Shown here one piece after another: positions 60,662 to 64,000 of a stretch of DNA of 64,000 nucleotides. The position numbers and the translations under genes were made by a program. This DNA is from Coprococcus aceti (GTDB lineage Bacteria > Bacillota > Clostridia > Lachnospirales > Lachnospiraceae). A model generated the notes under the pieces. The model did no database searches, had not been told where the DNA came from, and saw only the letters and a program-made list of their open reading frames with translations. Within the stretch, counting starts at the first letter, position 1; each line of letters starts with the position of its first letter. Location of the stretch: contig NZ_JAOQJT010000002.1 of assembly GCF_025567285.1 (NCBI RefSeq), forward strand, positions 124,001-188,000, in the 5' to 3' direction.

Positions 60662-61527
60662 TGAAACGAAGACGAAATAGGAATAGAAAAAGAATAGAGA
60701 TCACACCGAGATATTTTTTGCTTGGACTCACAGGCTTTTGCGTTGTGCTCATGCTTGTATCTCTCTTTGCGGGGGGAATATTTGCACCGGTGAGGAATTT
60801 TACCAACATATTTGTCCAGCCCATGCAGAAAGGGGTAAATACCATAGGCAGATGGGTTCAGAGCAAAACTGAGGCATTCCAGAATTACGACGCACTGTTA
60901 AAGGAGAATGAAACACTCAAGGATCAGCTTGAACAGAGTCAGAAGCAGGTGGCACAGTACCAGCAGAATTCGTATGAGCTCGAACGTCTTCAGGCACTTT
61001 ATGAGCTTGATCTCCAGTATTACGATTATAAGAAGACTGCTGCCAGAGTCATATCAAAGGATACCGGCGGATGGTTTCAGGTGTTCTATGTCGACAAGGG
61101 AACAGATGATGGTGTTGTCGAGGGCTGCAATGTCATGTATGGCAACGGCCTGTGTGGAATAGTCACAGAGGCCGGAAAGGATTATGCCAAGGTAAGAGCC
61201 ATCATAGACGATACATCAAATGTAAACGGAATGATATTACCGTCAGAGGCTATTTGTAATGTTGAGGGAAGTGTCAGCAATTATGAGAATGGCTATCTTA
61301 TCGCTGAAAACATTGACAAGGACGCAGAGGTCGGAGTCGGCGATCAGGTCGTCACATCCTATGTGTCAAGCAAATATCTGTCGGGAATTAACATAGGGTA
61401 TGTAACAAAAATAGAGGAAGATTCCAACAATCTTACAAAGACTGCATATATCACTCCGGCATGTGATTTTTCAAAGATACAGGAGGTACTCATAGTCCTC
61501 CAGACCAAGAAAACTGTTTCGGAGTAG
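60661..61527 (+). CDS. mreC: Rod shape-determining protein MreC
   Basis: The 288-residue protein has a very basic start, one membrane span (about residues 19-41), a coiled-coil segment around residues 80-110 and the beta-rich domain typical of MreC (VISKDTGGWFQVFYVDKG, then GLCGIVTEAGKDYAKVRAI). It links the cytoskeleton to periplasmic wall enzymes such as PBP2, encoded downstream. Start ATG overlaps the radC stop. Confidence 0.92.
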   Translation: MKRRRNRNRKRIEITPRYFLLGLTGFCVVLMLVSLFAGGIFAPVRNFTNIFVQPMQKGVNTIGRWVQSKTEAFQNYDALLKENETLKDQLEQSQKQVAQYQQNSYELERLQALYELDLQYYDYKKTAARVISKDTGGWFQVFYVDKGTDDGVVEGCNVMYGNGLCGIVTEAGKDYAKVRAIIDDTSNVNGMILPSEAICNVEGSVSNYENGYLIAENIDKDAEVGVGDQVVTSYVSSKYLSGINIGYVTKIEEDSNNLTKTAYITPACDFSKIQEVLIVLQTKKTVSE

Positions 61528-61549
61528 AAGTAAAGAGGTTAAACAGACA

Positions 61550-62059
61550 TTGAGAAGAGTTATCACACTTGGATTATTAATCATAATATGTTTTGTGCTT
61601 CAGTCAGCACTTTTTCCATATATTTCAGTTGCGGGTGCGACTCCCAATCTGATGCTCATCCTCACGGTGTCCTTTGGACTTATGAGAGGTCGAAAAGAGG
61701 GAATGCTGGTGGGATTTTTCTGTGGCTTTTTATATGATCTGTACTTTGGCTTTGCCATAGGCCCTTTTATGATCATATATATGCTCATTGGATACTGTAA
61801 CGGATTTTTCCACAGACTGTACCTCGTGGAGGATGTACTGCTGCCTATCATCATCATAACACTTGATGATTTCATATTTAATTTCATAACATTTATAATA
61901 TTCTTTGTAATGCGTAACAGACTCAGTTTTGGGCTGTACATGAAGGATATTATTTTGCCGGATATGATATACACAGCCATACTTACGATGATAGTATTCA
62001 AGCTGTTTGTCTTTATAAACAAGCGGCTGAAACGCGCTGAAAAAGGAAGTGAGACATAG
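61550..62059 (+). CDS. mreD: Rod shape-determining protein MreD
   Basis: The 169-residue protein has about five hydrophobic segments and the family pattern PNLMLILTVSFGLMRGRKEGMLVGFFCGFLYD. It is the membrane partner of MreC. Translation starts at TTG 61550 after AAGAGG. Its TAG stop overlaps the GTG start of the next gene. Confidence 0.9.
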   Translation: MRRVITLGLLIIICFVLQSALFPYISVAGATPNLMLILTVSFGLMRGRKEGMLVGFFCGFLYDLYFGFAIGPFMIIYMLIGYCNGFFHRLYLVEDVLLPIIIITLDDFIFNFITFIIFFVMRNRLSFGLYMKDIILPDMIYTAILTMIVFKLFVFINKRLKRAEKGSET

Positions 62060-64000
62060 TGATCAGAGATATATTAGAGATAATCAAAGATTTTATAGTA
62101 GAAAAGTTAAAGAGCCGTATTTTTTATGTCACTCTGTTTTTTTTGTGCCTGTCAGGCGTGCTTGTGTACAGATTGTTTAATCTTCAGATCATAAATGGAG
62201 AAAAATATCAGTCCAGCTTCCAGTACAAATCACTTAAGACGGTGTCGGTCAAGGCCACCAGAGGAAAGATTTTCGACTGCAACGGAAAACTGCTTGCATA
62301 TAACGAATCTTCATACAATCTGAGTTTCACCAGCAATGCAGACCTCACTGAGGCGGCAGACAAGAAGAATATGTCGGTCAATGAGCTAAGAAATGAGATA
62401 GTTTATAAGACGATACTTATACTTGAGCAGAATGGAGACAGTCTGTCCGTGGAGCTTCCGATCAAGCTGGATGCAAATGGCAACATGAAATTCACGATAA
62501 GCGGCTCACAGCTCAATACATTTTATATGAATGTTTATGGTGCAAGCTCAGTTGATGCCCTCACCGATGCACAGAAGAATGCTACAGCAAGGGAAGTATT
62601 TGACTATATGAGAAGTGATGAACTTTTCAATATCTCAGGTGATTATTCGGATGCCTATGTGCTCAAGATCCTTGCCGTGAGATATGAGGTATGGCTCAAC
62701 AGATACCAGCAGTACATGACAGTGGATATCGCCAACAATATAAGTCAGCAGAGCTATGCTGCGATAACTGAGAATATGGATACACTGCTCGGAATGGATG
62801 TGAGTATTGAATCAAACAGAGTATACAATGATGCCATATATTTTTCGCATATAATCGGATATATCGGCAACATTTCAAATGAGGAGCTCGAGGAGTACAA
62901 TGCGAAGCTTGACGAGAATCAGCAGTATGATTCCAATGATATGGTTGGAAAGCTTGGTTTGGAACAGTCGTACGAGGATCAGCTTCGTGGTGTTGACGGT
63001 TCCCAGAAGATGTACGTTGACAACATGGGAAAAGTCCTTGAAATTATAGAAAAGACTGATTCTGTTGCAGGAAACGATATTTACCTCACACTTGACTCTG
63101 ATCTTCAGAAATACTGCTACAACGCACTTGAAAAGGAATTGTCGTATATTCTCCTTGCAAATCTCAAGAACGTGACGACATCCAAGGAGAAAGAGGATAT
63201 ACCTATAACGGATGTGTACTCGGCATTCTTTGACAACAACATTATAGACATAAAGGCCCTTAATGCTGCGAATGCAACTGACAATGAAAAGAATGTGTAC
63301 AACACATTTGTATCAAGCAAGCAGTACACACTCAATGCGCTTTCGGACATTCTGAAGAGCAGTCACACGGAACTGTATAATCTTTCGGATCAGTACAAGG
63401 ATTATATGGAGTTTATATGCGAGACGCTGAGCTCAAACGGCATATATGACAGCAGTGCAGTGGATAAGGACAGTGACACATATAACAACTATGTAAATGA
63501 CAAGATATCATTATATGAGTATCTGAAATACTGCATAAGCCAGGGAGTAATAGACATAACCGGCATTCAGACAAGCAGTGATTATTATGATACGGATGAG
63601 ATATACAATGTTATTGTCGATTATGTACTCAAAGAATTTGAGGATGACTCCGATTTCGACAAACGAGTCTTCAAATATATGATATTATCAGGTGAAATAA
63701 CAGGTTCCCAGGTAATATACCTGTTATACGACCAGGGAATCCTTAATAGTACAACAGACGAAGATTACGAGGAATTTACGTCAGGTGTCCTCAGCAATTT
63801 TGAATTTATTTACAGAAAGATCAAAAAGCTTGAGATAACACCTGCCATGCTTGCTCTTGACCCATGCTCGGGATCCATCGTGGTGGTCGATCCGGCGACA
63901 GGAACTGTAAGGGCTATGGTAAGCTACCCAAGCTACGACAACAACAAGCTCACAAATGTGATCGATCCTGACTATTATGCCAAGATAACAGAAGATAAGA
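62059..64000 (+). CDS. Penicillin-binding protein 2-type transpeptidase (partial, runs off the window)
   Basis: The frame stays open from GTG 62059 to the end, 647 residues. After a short basic start come a membrane span (about residues 24-44), FNLQIINGEKYQ and KTVSVKATRGKIFDCNGKLLAYN, the usual PBP2 dimerisation-domain start. A VGKLGLEQSYEDQLRG segment is near 295, and DPATGTVRAMVSYPSYDN near 615. A stretch of about 240 residues between LTLDSDLQKYCYNALEKEL and PATGTV is an insertion rich in Asp, Ser and Tyr, larger than in standard PBP2. The catalytic SxxK lies beyond the window. It follows mreC-mreD, as rod-complex PBP2 does. Confidence 0.88.
   Translation, partial: MIRDILEIIKDFIVEKLKSRIFYVTLFFLCLSGVLVYRLFNLQIINGEKYQSSFQYKSLKTVSVKATRGKIFDCNGKLLAYNESSYNLSFTSNADLTEAADKKNMSVNELRNEIVYKTILILEQNGDSLSVELPIKLDANGNMKFTISGSQLNTFYMNVYGASSVDALTDAQKNATAREVFDYMRSDELFNISGDYSDAYVLKILAVRYEVWLNRYQQYMTVDIANNISQQSYAAITENMDTLLGMDVSIESNRVYNDAIYFSHIIGYIGNISNEELEEYNAKLDENQQYDSNDMVGKLGLEQSYEDQLRGVDGSQKMYVDNMGKVLEIIEKTDSVAGNDIYLTLDSDLQKYCYNALEKELSYILLANLKNVTTSKEKEDIPITDVYSAFFDNNIIDIKALNAANATDNEKNVYNTFVSSKQYTLNALSDILKSSHTELYNLSDQYKDYMEFICETLSSNGIYDSSAVDKDSDTYNNYVNDKISLYEYLKYCISQGVIDITGIQTSSDYYDTDEIYNVIVDYVLKEFEDDSDFDKRVFKYMILSGEITGSQVIYLLYDQGILNSTTDEDYEEFTSGVLSNFEFIYRKIKKLEITPAMLALDPCSGSIVVVDPATGTVRAMVSYPSYDNNKLTNVIDPDYYAKITEDK

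Noticed and set aside
1..64000. Mobile elements, prophage, toxin-antitoxin or CRISPR systems
   Set aside because: No transposase, integrase, phage structural gene, cas gene or regular direct-repeat array was recognised; the tRNA-Leu is followed by its terminator, not by an integrated element.

Overview
The window looks like a core-genome stretch of a Firmicute of class Clostridia, most likely family Lachnospiraceae and perhaps Coprococcus-like. The signs are moderate GC, strong AGGAGG-type ribosome sites, an IspH/ribosomal S1 fusion, RecU, sporulation sigma-E, YqfC/YqfD, a short HisG with HisZ, an archaeal-type PurO, and the local gene orders. I see no insertion sequence, prophage, CRISPR array or rRNA. 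The genus is an inference.

Layout. 1-4.2 kb: end of a carboxylase gene, then a flavoprotein, cmk and ispH-rpsA. 4.2-9.9 kb: a nuclease divergent from ruvA-ruvB-zapA-U32. 9.9-14.3 kb: a FtsW/RodA protein and a class B PBP whose reading frames overlap, a Nudix hydrolase and sortase B. 14.4-18 kb: tRNA-Leu, a small unknown gene, sigE with a SpoIIGA reduced to its protease half, a DnaA-box cluster and a Csp-like subtilase. 18-19.8 kb: pssA-psd (phosphatidylethanolamine synthesis). 19.9-24 kb: a DtxR-type repressor divergent from feoA-feoA-feoB and a Cys-rich Feo protein, with two matching palindromic operators and two copies of a structured repeat. 24-26.2 kb: a ZTP riboswitch ahead of purO and a stand-alone AICAR transformylase, the last two purine steps. 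26.3-32.3 kb: TPR protein, alarmone synthetase, RNA methyltransferase, SDR, membrane protein, pseudouridine synthase and recU. 32.3-40.6 kb: hisZ-hisG-hisD-hisB-(HisF-like)HisIE, then alaS. 40.7-46.9 kb: rpsU, yqfC-yqfD-phoH-ybeY, a DUF3048 lipoprotein, a BofC-like protein and a flavoprotein. 46.9-51.3 kb: FAD dehydrogenase, proB, DUF896, folate cyclo-ligase and patatin. 51.4-64 kb: miaB-mutS-mutL-miaA-ynbB-like-radC-mreC-mreD-PBP2, the last running off the window.

Most genes are ordinary housekeeping genes. The parts worth a second look are: (1) a consensus promoter and an in-frame Shine-Dalgarno/ATG inside ispH-rpsA that could release free S1; (2) a 60-nt repeat, present around feoB and again between hisG and hisD, whose two feo copies form GTAA-capped hairpins with compensatory changes; (3) a possible three-way-junction RNA between hisG and hisD; (4) a SpoIIGA protease with no membrane domain; (5) a 173-bp dual-coding overlap between the FtsW-like and PBP genes; (6) a degenerate HisF domain fused to HisIE. 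All function calls come from reading the translated sequence and recalling family motifs. No database search was run.
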